From Methyloceanibacter stevinii (GTDB taxonomy: Bacteria; Pseudomonadota; Alphaproteobacteria; Rhizobiales; Methyloligellaceae), in assembly GCF_001723355.1 (NCBI RefSeq), contig NZ_LPWE01000012.1:62001-126000 (forward strand): a DNA stretch of 64,000 bases, given 5' to 3'. Shown here one piece after another: positions 63,911 to 64,000 of the stretch; the stretch's first letter is position 1, and each line of letters opens with the position of its first letter. The position numbers and the translations under genes were made by a program. The notes under the pieces were generated by a model that saw nothing but the letters and a program-made list of their open reading frames with translations, was not told where the DNA came from and did no database searches.

Positions 63911-64000
63911 CTCCCGCATCCCATATGACCGCGGTGCATGTCCTTCGGGGCGCGTACAGTCATGCACCGTCCGCCTGTCGCCAAAGCGCCACATTGTGAT

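Overview
This GC-rich, gene-dense 64 kb window looks like chromosomal backbone of an alphaproteobacterium, most likely in the order Hyphomicrobiales (Rhizobiales). The evidence is gene order and gene form: mce-DUF1467-proS-lolC-lolD-dnaE, rpsB-tsf-pyrH-frr-uppS-cdsA-dxr-rseP-bamA-lpxD-fabZ-lpxA-lpxI, gltA-gltX-comEC-lexA-moeA-moaC-trpCDG-trpE-ppiD-tpiA-secG-pyrG-kdsA, eno-ftsB-pdhAB(C)-lpdA-lipA, a fused ispDF, and ntrBC. LexA has the alphaproteobacterial GTTC-N7-GTTC operator, and the PDH E1-beta carries a lipoyl domain. A cytochrome c resembling those linked to methanol oxidation hints at a methylotroph (Hyphomicrobium/Methyloceanibacter-like), but this is only an inference. I found no rRNA, tRNA, CRISPR array, IS element or prophage.

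Layout. 1-8.3 kb: end of methylmalonyl-CoA epimerase, a DUF1467 membrane protein, prolyl-tRNA synthetase, the lipoprotein exporter LolC/LolD and the replicative polymerase DnaE. 8.3-21.8 kb: translation factors, UMP kinase, isoprenoid and phospholipid steps, RseP, BamA and lipid A synthesis, all on the + strand. 21.8-36.2 kb: a mostly minus-strand block with citrate synthase, GluRS, LexA, molybdenum cofactor genes, the trp genes and a PpiD-type chaperone; only comEC is on +. 36.4-42.2 kb: tpiA, secG, pyrG and kdsA, with an aquaporin and a GFA-family gene inserted. 42.3-48.7 kb: an accessory-looking block between kdsA and eno with queuosine genes (queF, queD, queE, queC), DUF1835, a cytochrome c and a divergent AraC/SDR pair. 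48.8-59.4 kb: enolase, FtsB, the pyruvate dehydrogenase operon, lipoate synthase and a COQ10-like protein. 59.4-63.9 kb: pncC-ispDF facing away from ntrB-ntrC.

The most interesting biology is the pyruvate dehydrogenase operon. E1-beta carries the only lipoyl domain seen in the locus. The E2 gene starts directly with the peripheral-subunit-binding domain and has no lipoyl domain, and an unrecognised 162-codon gene sits between E1-beta and E2. Two tandemly duplicated GNAT acetyltransferases then separate E2 from E3. lpxB is missing from its usual place after lpxI, and dusB from its usual place before ntrB.

A strong caution: at least eight genes (dnaE, pyrH, bamA, lpxD, lexA, ppiD, SDR, queC), several of them essential, contain one to three single-base frameshifts, mostly one base missing from a short homopolymer. 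This pattern fits residual sequencing error better than real pseudogenes, so those entries should be read as probably functional genes with damaged sequence.
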